Source of the DNA: CADEDH01 sp965263455
GTDB lineage: Bacteria; Actinomycetota; Acidimicrobiia; Acidimicrobiales; SZUA-35
Reading direction: 5' to 3'
Assembly: GCA_965263455.1 (NCBI GenBank)
Contig: CBDHHN010000004.1
Location: 558,001 to 622,000, forward strand
Length of the DNA: 64,000 bases
The stretch's first letter is position 1, and every line of letters starts with the position of its first letter. The notes beneath the pieces are model-generated. The model made no database searches. It was not told the origin of the DNA and saw nothing but the letters and a program-made list of their open reading frames with translations. A program made the translations under genes and the position numbers. Shown piece by piece: positions 7,978-14,693 of the stretch.

Positions 7978-9347
7978 TGTTCGACTTCCTCATCGAGAAC
8001 GCCATCGTGGCGCCCTGCGAAGGGCGCCGAGAGATCTTCGATCCCGGCTCGGTGCTGGTGTTGGACGGGCGCATCGCCGCGGTCGGCCCGACGGCCGACG
8101 TGGCGCATCACCCGGCGGCCGGCGGTGTCGATCGCCTCGACCTCGAGCGACACCTGGTCATCCCCGGCCTGCACAACACCCATCTGCACTCGGGTCTGCT
8201 TCGAGGAACAGCCGAGTCGTTGGCCCTGTGGGAGTGGCTGGAGCAGCACGTCGATCCGGCCCATCGGGCCCTGACGCCCGAGATCGCCGAGGCGGCCTCG
8301 TGGATGGCCTACACCGAGGGGCTGCGGTCGGGGACGACGAGCGTGCTCGACATGTGGCGGTTCATGGAGGGGTCCGCTCGGGCGGCCGAGGCCATCGGGA
8401 TCCGCGCCACGCTCGCCCCCTACACGGCCGACAAGTACCACTGGTTCGACGACCTGGAGACCAACCGGCGCCTTCTGGAGACCCATCGCCAGGTGGCGGA
8501 CGGGCGGGTCCGGGCCTGGGTCGGCCTGGAGCACATGTTCTACTGCTCGCCCGAGATGTTCCGTCGAGCCGCCGCCCTGGCCGAGGAGTTCGACGTCGGC
8601 CTGCACACCCATTCGAGCGAGACGGTCTGGGAGGTCGAGGAGAGTGTGCGCCAGTACGGCAAACGCCCGATCGAGGTGTTCGCCGAGCGGGGCATCCTCG
8701 ACGGCCGCGCCATCATCGCCCACGGGGTGTGGCTCGACGAGGCGGAGGTCGAGATCTGCGTCGAGCGCGGCACGGCCATCACCCACTGCCCGTGTTCGAA
8801 CATGAAGCTCTCGTCGGGGGCGGCCCCCGTAGGGGCCTATCGGGCGGCCGGAATAACGGTCGGGATCGGGACAGACGGGGAGAAGGAGAACAACAACCTC
8901 GACCTGATCGAGGAGCTGAAGTTCGGCTCGCTGCTGGCCAAGCTGACGACCACCGACCCCACGGCGGGCGAACCGTGGGACCTGTTGGAGATGGCGACCC
9001 GCGACGGTGCCCGGGCGCTCGGCATTGACGACGTCACCGGCACCCTCGAGGTGGGCAAGGACGCCGATCTCGTCGCCGTGGATCTGGGCGGCATCCACTG
9101 CGTGCCGCTGTTTCGCAACGAGGACTTCAACGCCATCGCCCATCTCGTCTTCTCGGCCTCTGGGCGCGACGTCACCGACGTGTGGGTCCGGGGCCGACGC
9201 CTGGTCGAGGGCGGCGAGGTGGTCTCGGTCGATGTGGCCAAGGTGGCGGACCGAGCCCAGGAGGCGGCCGAGGAGTTGTTCGCCCGACGGCGGGCGCTGG
9301 GCGAACCGGTGGCCGGTCCGGCGGCCCAACTCGGGAAGCAGGCGTGA
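7977..9347 (+). CDS. TRZ/ATZ-type amidohydrolase, probable nucleobase or nucleoside deaminase
   Basis: A 456-residue metal-dependent hydrolase of the amidohydrolase superfamily, in the branch that includes S-adenosylhomocysteine/methylthioadenosine deaminase, guanine deaminase and atrazine chlorohydrolases. Metal ligands are visible: H69-x-H71 in NTHLHSG, a His in LHTHSSE, a His in IIAHGVWL and an Asp in GIGTDGEKEN. The start ATG shares one base with the stop of the GST-like gene (TGATG), and a longer open frame into that gene is rejected. Its end abuts the convergent oxygenase gene with no gap. Context suggests hydrolytic deamination of a heterocycle produced by the oxygenase. The exact substrate cannot be assigned. 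Confidence 0.9.
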   Translation: MFDFLIENAIVAPCEGRREIFDPGSVLVLDGRIAAVGPTADVAHHPAAGGVDRLDLERHLVIPGLHNTHLHSGLLRGTAESLALWEWLEQHVDPAHRALTPEIAEAASWMAYTEGLRSGTTSVLDMWRFMEGSARAAEAIGIRATLAPYTADKYHWFDDLETNRRLLETHRQVADGRVRAWVGLEHMFYCSPEMFRRAAALAEEFDVGLHTHSSETVWEVEESVRQYGKRPIEVFAERGILDGRAIIAHGVWLDEAEVEICVERGTAITHCPCSNMKLSSGAAPVGAYRAAGITVGIGTDGEKENNNLDLIEELKFGSLLAKLTTTDPTAGEPWDLLEMATRDGARALGIDDVTGTLEVGKDADLVAVDLGGIHCVPLFRNEDFNAIAHLVFSASGRDVTDVWVRGRRLVEGGEVVSVDVAKVADRAQEAAEELFARRRALGEPVAGPAAQLGKQA

Positions 9348-10403
9348 CTACCGGTCGTTCTCGGCGACGGCGTGGCCGTAGGACTCACGCATGCAGGCCT
9401 CCACGTAGGCGCCGGCGCCGATGGGCTCGTAACGGGCCGGCCGGTCGGGAGTGACGCAGCTGTCGAGCACGTCGATGACGGCGAGGGGGTCGATGTTGGA
9501 GAAGTACGGCAGCGAGTACCGGTCGCGCCCGCTGGTGTTGATGACCCGGTGGACGGCTGAGCGATAGAGGTCGTTGGTGAGCCGTTGGAGGAGGTCGCCG
9601 ACGTTCACGATGAACATGCCGTCTTTGGGCGGCACCGGGATCCACGCCCCCGCCGGGTTCAACACTTCGAGGGCGGCGACGTCGTCGGTGGCGAGCACGG
9701 TGAACATGTCGTAGTCGGAGTGGGCCCCGATGCCGACCACGGAGTCGTCAGGGGTGGGCTGGCTCGGGTAGCGGATGACCCGCAGCTCGGAGATCGGCTT
9801 GGTCATCTGCGCGGTGAAGAAGTCGTCGGGCATGTCGAGCGAGCGGGCGAGACCCCGGTAGAGGACGCGGCACAAGTCGCCCAGGGTCGTGTGATAGCCG
9901 ACGAAGGTTTCCCGGAAGCCTGGGAGGTCGGGCCACTGGTTCAGACCCCAGCCGTAGACGTCGCCGTGGGCGTCGGGGTCGTCATCGGCGAGGTCGAGAC
10001 CCATGTCGAAGGCCTCGTGGAGGTCGCCGTCGTTGTCGGGGTCGGTGTTCTCCTCCAGGAGCCCGGTGTAGCCGCGGATCTTGGATGAGTTGAGGATCGA
10101 GATGGCGGACTTCTCCTCCTGGGGAAGGGCGAAGAAGGTGTCGGCCATGGCGAAGGTGCGCTCGATCGTCGAGGCCGGGACGCCGTGGCCGGTGAGGTAG
10201 AAGAAGCCGACCTCCAGGCAGGCGGCGCGAAGCTGGGCCGCCACCTCGTCGTGACCGGCCGGGTCGTCGTCGAACATCGGCGCCACGTCGACGACGGGGA
10301 TCGAGGTGAAGGCCGCGCCCGACGACGCCGCGTCGGCTTGCGCCACGAGGCGGGCGCTGTTGCGAGCCCGCAGCGTCGGGGCGTCGATCTCCGTACTGGC
10401 CAT
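9348..10403 (-). CDS. Isopenicillin-N-synthase-like 2-oxoglutarate/Fe(II) dioxygenase A
   Basis: A 351-residue soluble oxygenase. The N-terminal DIOX_N region is recognisable in SIPVVDVAPMF and VGFFYLTGHGVPA. The catalytic double-stranded beta-helix has the iron triad H228-x-D230 (GAHSDYD) and H285 (AVHRVI), plus R295-x-S297 for 2-oxoglutarate. Family members hydroxylate or oxidise small molecules, including thymine 7-hydroxylase of fungi. The ATG at 10403 is preferred because upstream in-frame sequence is not family-like. It points toward the amidohydrolase gene, with the two stops adjacent, and diverges from a second family member, so both may act on the same compound. Role in nucleobase oxidation is inferred from context. 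Confidence 0.92.
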   Translation of the reverse strand: MASTEIDAPTLRARNSARLVAQADAASSGAAFTSIPVVDVAPMFDDDPAGHDEVAAQLRAACLEVGFFYLTGHGVPASTIERTFAMADTFFALPQEEKSAISILNSSKIRGYTGLLEENTDPDNDGDLHEAFDMGLDLADDDPDAHGDVYGWGLNQWPDLPGFRETFVGYHTTLGDLCRVLYRGLARSLDMPDDFFTAQMTKPISELRVIRYPSQPTPDDSVVGIGAHSDYDMFTVLATDDVAALEVLNPAGAWIPVPPKDGMFIVNVGDLLQRLTNDLYRSAVHRVINTSGRDRYSLPYFSNIDPLAVIDVLDSCVTPDRPARYEPIGAGAYVEACMRESYGHAVAENDR

Positions 10404-10505
10404 GGTCTCGATCCTTCCGCCAGCGCCGTTGAGGGCCTCGTCTGCTCTGGTCGTCCGCGCTTCCCTGGTCGGTCTACTACCCCAAGCCGTTGGGCGATAG
10501 GTGCT

Positions 10506-10527
10506 CCGGGCTTGGTTCACAGCCCGG
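10506..10527 (+). promoter_or_regulatory. Perfect hairpin in leader of the second 2-oxoglutarate oxygenase gene
   Basis: Within the 161-bp divergent region lies CCGGGCT-TGGTTCAC-AGCCCGG, a 7-bp perfect stem with an 8-nt loop, ending 37 bp before the downstream ATG. It could be an operator dyad or a structured 5' leader. I could not match it to a riboswitch class I know. The rest of the gap should hold promoters for both oxygenase genes. Confidence 0.35.
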
Positions 10528-10564
10528 AAACAACGCATTCACGGTGCCGGAACAGGGTTGGCTG

Positions 10565-11638
10565 ATGATGGCGACCATGGCGTCTCAAACTTCACCGGCG
10601 GCGGCCGGAACCTTCGCCGTCCCCATCGACCTGTCGGGCTGGTTCACCGGCGAACCGAGCGAGATGGATCGGGTGGCCAACGAGGTCGACGAGGCGTGTG
10701 CGACCACGGGCTTCCTGTCGATCACGGGCCACCGGGTTCCCGGCGAACTGATGGACCAGATGCTCACCGTGAGCGGGGCCTTCTTCGACCTCCCGATGGA
10801 GGAGAAGCTGCACTATCGGCTCGAAGACGTTGCCGCCAACCGGGGCTACGCACCGTTCGAGTCCGAGGCCCTGAGCTACAGCCTCGGCGTTGAGTCGGAG
10901 CCCGATCTGTTCGAGGCGTTCAACGTCGGACGGGAGGTGATCCCCGATGATGTGAGCGGGGCGGCGGTCAAGACCTACTTCTCCCCCAACGTCTGGCCGG
11001 CGTCACCATCGACCATGCGCCAGGTGTACCTTCGCTACTGGGATGCCTGCGAGGAACTCGGTCATGTGCTGTGCGAGGTGTTCGCCCGAGCGCTGGGCCT
11101 GCCGCCCGGCTACTTCGAGCCGTACCTCGACAGGACGCCGAGCGTGATGCGGGCGAACAACTATCAGCGCCGACCAGGGCACGAACCGACCGAAACCCAG
11201 CTCCGGATGGGGGCGCACAGCGACTACGGCAGCCTGACCATCCTGCTGGCCGACCCGGTGCCGGGCTTGCAGATCCGGGACCGGGTCGGCGCGTTCCACG
11301 ACGTGATCCCACAGGAGGGTGCGTTGCTGGTGAACCTGGGCGACCTGTTGGCCGAGTGGACGAACGACCGATGGCGCTCGACGGTCCACCGGGTCGTCCC
11401 GCCGTCGGCAACCGAGGTCGGCGAGGCCCGCCGGCGGTCGGTGGCCTGGTTCCAGCAACCGAACCACGATGCCGTCATCCGCGTGCTGGACGTGTGCTGC
11501 GACGACGACAACCCGCCCCGCTACCCCGAGACGACCTCGGGCGAGCACCTGATGGCCAAGCTGATGGGTCCTCGGGCCGGCCACGACGTTGCGGTCGACG
11601 ACGCCTTCATGGCTCCGCTCGATGAGGCGTCGAGGTGA
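10565..11638 (+). CDS. Isopenicillin-N-synthase-like 2-oxoglutarate/Fe(II) dioxygenase B
   Basis: A 357-residue soluble oxygenase related to its divergent neighbour but clearly distinct in sequence. DIOX_N is seen in ATTGFLSITGHRVPGELMDQ. Iron ligands are H218-x-D220 (MGAHSDYGS) and H275 (STVHRVV), with R290-x-S292 as the 2-oxoglutarate anchor. ATGs at 10565, 10568 and 10577 are all possible starts; none has a strong Shine-Dalgarno, and 10565 is given. The cytosine-deaminase-like gene begins about 40 bp after its stop, so these are probably co-transcribed. Fungal thymine hydroxylase and plant gibberellin or flavonoid oxygenases belong to the same fold, so the substrate is open. Nucleobase oxidation is inferred from neighbours. 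Confidence 0.92.
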   Translation: MMATMASQTSPAAAGTFAVPIDLSGWFTGEPSEMDRVANEVDEACATTGFLSITGHRVPGELMDQMLTVSGAFFDLPMEEKLHYRLEDVAANRGYAPFESEALSYSLGVESEPDLFEAFNVGREVIPDDVSGAAVKTYFSPNVWPASPSTMRQVYLRYWDACEELGHVLCEVFARALGLPPGYFEPYLDRTPSVMRANNYQRRPGHEPTETQLRMGAHSDYGSLTILLADPVPGLQIRDRVGAFHDVIPQEGALLVNLGDLLAEWTNDRWRSTVHRVVPPSATEVGEARRRSVAWFQQPNHDAVIRVLDVCCDDDNPPRYPETTSGEHLMAKLMGPRAGHDVAVDDAFMAPLDEASR

Positions 11639-11681
11639 GAACCCGGCAATCTACCGAGTCGCGGGTGAAGGCGTGGACAGC

Positions 11682-12191
11682 GTGACCGGCGACATCGGCC
11701 AGTCGACACCGTCGCCATCGCCGTCAACCGTGCTGTCGAGCACCGACCACGAGTTGCTGGGCCTGGCACTCGACCAGGCCCGCGCCGGTCGGGCCGAGGG
11801 CGGCATCCCGATCGGGTCAGTGCTGTCCATCGGGGGCACCGCCGTCGGGGCCGGACACAACCAACGGGTGCAGCAGTCGTCGCCCATCCTCCATGCGGAG
11901 ATGGCCGCGCTGGAGAACGCCGGTCGGCTCTCGGCCGCCCAGTACCGGGCCTCGACGATCTACACCACACTGTCGCCCTGCCACATGTGCACCGGAGCCA
12001 TCCTGCTCTACGGCATTCCCCGGGTGGTGATCGGCGAGAACCGGACGTTCCTCGGTGCTGAGGATCTGCTCCGCGGCCACGGCGTCGAGGTCGTGGTCGC
12101 CGACTCGCCCGAGTGCGTCGCCATCATGGCGTCGTTCATCGCCGACGAGGCGACGCTGTGGTTCGAGGACATCGGCGAGATCGACGACTGA
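11682..12191 (+). CDS. Yeast-type cytosine deaminase (CDA fold nucleobase deaminase)
   Basis: A protein of about 169 residues in the zinc-dependent cytidine/deoxycytidylate deaminase fold. The zinc site is H71-A-E73 (ILHAEMAALENAGR) and P99-C100-x2-C103 (TTLSPCHMCTGAI). From memory it aligns closely with Saccharomyces Fcy1: EGGIPIG, YTTLSPC, GIPRVVIGEN and the terminal WFEDIGE all have counterparts there. Fcy1 converts cytosine to uracil and also accepts 5-methyl- and 5-fluorocytosine. The start is uncertain: GTG at 11682 has GAAGG ten bases upstream, while GTG 11673 or ATG 11589 inside the previous gene are alternatives. It closes the proposed nucleobase island and would deaminate a pyrimidine entering or leaving the oxidative steps. 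Confidence 0.87.
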   Translation: MTGDIGQSTPSPSPSTVLSSTDHELLGLALDQARAGRAEGGIPIGSVLSIGGTAVGAGHNQRVQQSSPILHAEMAALENAGRLSAAQYRASTIYTTLSPCHMCTGAILLYGIPRVVIGENRTFLGAEDLLRGHGVEVVVADSPECVAIMASFIADEATLWFEDIGEIDD

Positions 12192-12258
12192 GGGCGAAGT
12201 CCGGGGCCAGCGGCGGGCCCGCGGGCCGCCGGATGCACGACGGCGCGACCATTGGCCG

Positions 12259-13395
12259 ATGGAACGCGGCTCGGTCACCATCGTCATCTGCCAGGTCCCG
12301 ATCCGACTGGCGGCGGTGGTGGCCCCGACCATCATCGGCACCTTCACCTTCGCCTGGGCATGGTCGATCACGCCCGCACTGCGCTGGTTCCCGCTGCTGC
12401 TCATCGGCACTGCGGCCCTCGGAGCGGTACTGACGTCCCACCAGCTCACGATGTGGTGGACCGCAACCTTCGACGACGACCGACCGGACGTCCTGCAACT
12501 AAGCACCTGGACGGGCCGCCGGGCCGACCTGCGACTCGACGGATTCACCGACGTCGAGGTCCTCGACGTCCTCACCAGGATCGATGGCTGGACCCACCCG
12601 ACCGTGGTGCTCACCGGCTCGCGACCGCCACTGGTGATCCAACCACCCGTGTGGGGAGCAGACCGAGGAACCATGCAGCGGCTGGCGGAGAGCCTGGCTC
12701 GGGGCATCGACGGCGAGCTTCGCACCGGGGCCTCCCGGTCGTTCCTCTGGCACAAGTCCTACGACGAAGAAGCCCCCCGCCGGGTCGTCAACCTGAAGCG
12801 GCCGGGACTGGAGTCGAGACCGAACCCGTTCGTCGAGACCGACTGGCCGCAGCTGGCGGGCATACTGACCGCCACGGCGATCGCCTCCGGGCTCATAGTG
12901 GCCTGGGCCGGCACCATCGGCGGCCCCGACTACAAGCGTGAGTTCTCCACCGTGGCACGAGAACGTGAGGCACTCGCCGCTGGCCCCCCAGGAGTCGTGG
13001 CGTCGACCCCGCCCGCCGACCTCGTCGACAACGTCACCCTCGGTGAGTCGCCGTGTCTGAGGGAGACCGCGTGGTGGTGGGGATCGACGGTCGACGCGGC
13101 CAGCCTGACGGGCCGGCTCACGCTCACCCTGAATGACGCCGACCTCGCCACGGCCGAGCGCCGGGCAGCCACCTACGGCACCCCCCTGAGGCTCGAGGCG
13201 CTCCTCATGGACGTGGATGACCGTACGCGTCACATCGTCGACGAGTCCGACCGGCTGCTGGCCACGATCGACTTCGACGGCGACTGGGTCACGGTCACCA
13301 CCAACCTGCGGTGCGTCCCGATCGACGAGGTCGGCTCGCTACGGGAACCGCTCAGGGAGAGGGTCGCCGCCTACGCCGACTGGCTCGTTCGCTAG
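12259..13395 (+). CDS. Membrane protein of unknown function
   Basis: A 378-residue protein I do not recognise. Two or three N-terminal hydrophobic segments are visible (IRLAAVVAPTIIGTFTFAWA and FPLLLIGTAALGAVL). A soluble middle region resembles a beta-rich domain (DVLQLSTWTGRRADLRLDGF). A further span (LAGILTATAIASGLIVAWAG) is followed by an extracytoplasmic C-terminal half with the pair of Cys in GESPCLRE and NLRCVP, which might form a disulphide. The ATG at 12259 is chosen because earlier in-frame codons overlap the deaminase gene and are low-complexity. It begins 67 bp after the deaminase gene on the same strand, but nothing links its function to that pathway. Confidence 0.7.
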   Translation: MERGSVTIVICQVPIRLAAVVAPTIIGTFTFAWAWSITPALRWFPLLLIGTAALGAVLTSHQLTMWWTATFDDDRPDVLQLSTWTGRRADLRLDGFTDVEVLDVLTRIDGWTHPTVVLTGSRPPLVIQPPVWGADRGTMQRLAESLARGIDGELRTGASRSFLWHKSYDEEAPRRVVNLKRPGLESRPNPFVETDWPQLAGILTATAIASGLIVAWAGTIGGPDYKREFSTVAREREALAAGPPGVVASTPPADLVDNVTLGESPCLRETAWWWGSTVDAASLTGRLTLTLNDADLATAERRAATYGTPLRLEALLMDVDDRTRHIVDESDRLLATIDFDGDWVTVTTNLRCVPIDEVGSLREPLRERVAAYADWLVR

Positions 13396-13582
13396 CGAAG
13401 CGTTCGCCCGTCGAGGCCAGCAAACCCTCACGGCGGGCCACCTTCCCATATGCGCGACCAAGACACGACCAGCGGCGGCGAGCACGCCCACCTGACCATC
13501 CCTATGAGCACCCGACCCCCGGCCCGGCCTCAACGCACCGACACCGGGTGCCGGCACCCGAGCCCACCGGCTGCACAGCAGG

Positions 13583-13659
13583 CTGACCTGCGGAAACGGA
13601 AAGCAACGCACCAAAGCGTTGCCGTGGACCGTACTGGACTTGAACCAGTGACCTCTCGC
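13583..13659. repeat. Left copy of direct repeat; truncated tRNA-Val 3' half
   Basis: This copy carries CTGACCTGCGGAAACG, the hairpin arms GCAACGC/GCGTTGC and then 34 bases (13626-13659) identical to the 3' half of the tRNA-Val gene at 14479-14552. Identity stops inside the anticodon stem, so no functional tRNA is encoded here. It differs from the right copy by one indel and changes in the hairpin loop and nearby bases. The sequence from 13396 to 13582 shows nothing recognisable. Confidence 0.85.
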
Positions 13660-13828
13660 ACGCAAGGAGCCGCCAGGCCGTCCATGCTCGTCCACGGCTG
13701 CACGATCGTCGTGCCTTGCAGTTGGGCATCCATCCCAAGGCCACATGCGAGCGTTCCATCACAAGGCGCACTCCCCGATGACTGGGCTGTCCGAACGACT
13801 CAGCGTAAGCACCCACCGCCGGCCTCGG

Positions 13829-14128
13829 CTACACCGACACCACGTCATCGACGACGATCGCTCCGGGCGCCAACTCAACACCTCGAAAGCGACACACCGT
13901 CATCCGAGCCGACACGTACAGGTAGCGAATCGACGGTTCGGACGCGTCCCGTCCCAGTGTGGGCCAAGCCCCAGCGAACGTGAACAAGGTCCGCTGAGCC
14001 TCCTCATGGGTGAACCACGCAACCACTTCCGAGCCAGCCTGGGCCAGCACCCCCGGGAACGCCTCAGCAAAGATCGCAGCACGGTCGTTGACCTCGACCC
14101 GGAGCACCAACCAGTTCGGGCTACCCAC
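13829..14128 (-). CDS. Small hypothetical protein inside tRNA-flanked segment
   Basis: A 99-residue open frame with a GTG start two bases after the stop of the preceding small frame, which suggests a two-gene unit. It reads GSPNWLVLRVEVNDRAA and continues with hydrophobic and aromatic residues (EVVAWFTHEEAQRTLFTFAG), then LYVSARMTVCRFRGVELA near the C-terminus. The composition fits a small globular alpha/beta protein. No family is recognised. A toxin/antitoxin-like or phage-type pair is possible from size and arrangement alone, but nothing in the sequence proves it. Confidence 0.45.
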   Translation of the reverse strand: MGSPNWLVLRVEVNDRAAIFAEAFPGVLAQAGSEVVAWFTHEEAQRTLFTFAGAWPTLGRDASEPSIRYLYVSARMTVCRFRGVELAPGAIVVDDVVSV

Positions 14129-14130
14129 CC

Positions 14131-14322
14131 TCAGGAAGCAGCATCAAGAGCCTGGCGAGTCAGTTCAATCGACTCCGACAACGCCCTCGCCCGAGCTCGG
14201 TCCTGCTCGCTGATATTGGACGACCGCTCCTCAGCCGCACGAGCACGGGCCTCGGCCAACCGCTCTGGGCTCCAGCCCAGCCGCTCCGCGAGCTGCTCCA
14301 ACGACTCAACCTGCACGACCAT
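14131..14322 (-). CDS. Small helical hypothetical protein inside tRNA-flanked segment
   Basis: A 63-residue frame beginning MVVQVESLEQLAERLGWSPE, almost entirely predicted helix with many Ala, Arg and Glu. The LEQLAERLGWSPERLAEARA stretch resembles a short helix-turn-helix or coiled-coil. There is no strong Shine-Dalgarno, and the open frame extends further upstream into the repeat, where it looks like random coding. It is placed two bases before the 99-residue frame. Function unknown; DNA-binding or antitoxin-like roles are guesses. Confidence 0.4.
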   Translation of the reverse strand: MVVQVESLEQLAERLGWSPERLAEARARAAEERSSNISEQDRARARALSESIELTRQALDAAS

Positions 14323-14437
14323 CACGTTAGCCGAACCACAGACCAGACATGAGTGCGAGCCCGCCTGCCAGCCAATCTGCTGGCCCCTTCTCGACTGAGA
14401 TCCCCTCCGGCTCGGGGAAGGCTCTGGCGCAGGAGCC

Positions 14438-14513
14438 CTGACCTGCGGAAACGAACGCAACGCCGCTAAGCGTTGCCGTGGACCGTACTGGACTTGAACC
14501 AGTGACCTCTCGC
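14438..14513. repeat. Right copy of direct repeat overlapping tRNA-Val 3' half and terminator
   Basis: This copy contains the tRNA terminator hairpin and the 3' half of the intact tRNA-Val gene. It matches 13583-13659 at an offset of 854-855 bp. Because the intact gene lies on this side, it would be the junction where the tRNA was preserved. Confidence 0.85.
14457..14476 (-). terminator. Terminator hairpin of tRNA-Val
   Basis: GCAACGC and GCGTTGC form a perfect 7-bp stem with a 6-nt loop, starting three bases beyond the tRNA discriminator base. On the minus strand it is followed by GTTCGTTT, a weak T-rich tail. The same hairpin is present in the left repeat at 13603-13622 with a different loop. 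Confidence 0.7.
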
Positions 14514-14552
14514 GTGTGAGGCGAGCGCTCTAGCCAACTGAGCTAACGGTCC
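14479..14552 (-). tRNA. tRNA-Val (anticodon CAC)
   Basis: Read on the minus strand the segment folds as a complete tRNA. The acceptor stem is GGACCGT with ACGGTCC plus discriminator A; the D-arm begins GCTCAGTTGG. The anticodon stem CTCGC/GCGAG encloses loop CTCACAC, giving anticodon CAC, and the T-arm reads ACTGG-TTCAAGT-CCAGT. CCA is not encoded. It decodes GUG valine codons. Its 3' half is duplicated 854 bp away. Confidence 0.97.
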
Positions 14553-14693
14553 GGGGTCAGCCACTCTAACCGGCCCTCCGGCGATGCGGTCACCGATTGC
14601 GGCGGATTCACACCCCCCGCGGGCCGGGGGCTGGCGCCCGGCGGGCCGTCGGTTACCGCCCGCCGACGGTGTTCGGTAGCGTCGGGGCCGGCC

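Larger units (their letters stand above)
13583..14513. mobile_element. Possible remnant of a small element integrated at tRNA-Val
   Basis: The segment is bounded by two near-identical direct repeats (13583-13659 and 14438-14513), of which the right one includes the 3' half and terminator of an intact tRNA-Val gene. This is the layout left by site-specific integration at a tRNA 3' end. No integrase is present, and only two short unknown genes lie inside, so the element would be a decayed or non-autonomous remnant. A simple local duplication is the alternative. Confidence 0.35.

Noticed and set aside
10500..10564. Known purine or guanidine riboswitch
   Set aside because: Only a single hairpin is seen and it lacks the conserved motifs of the classes I can recall.
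13624..13660. Second tRNA-Val gene
   Set aside because: Only the 3' half is present; identity ends in the anticodon stem and no 5' half follows.
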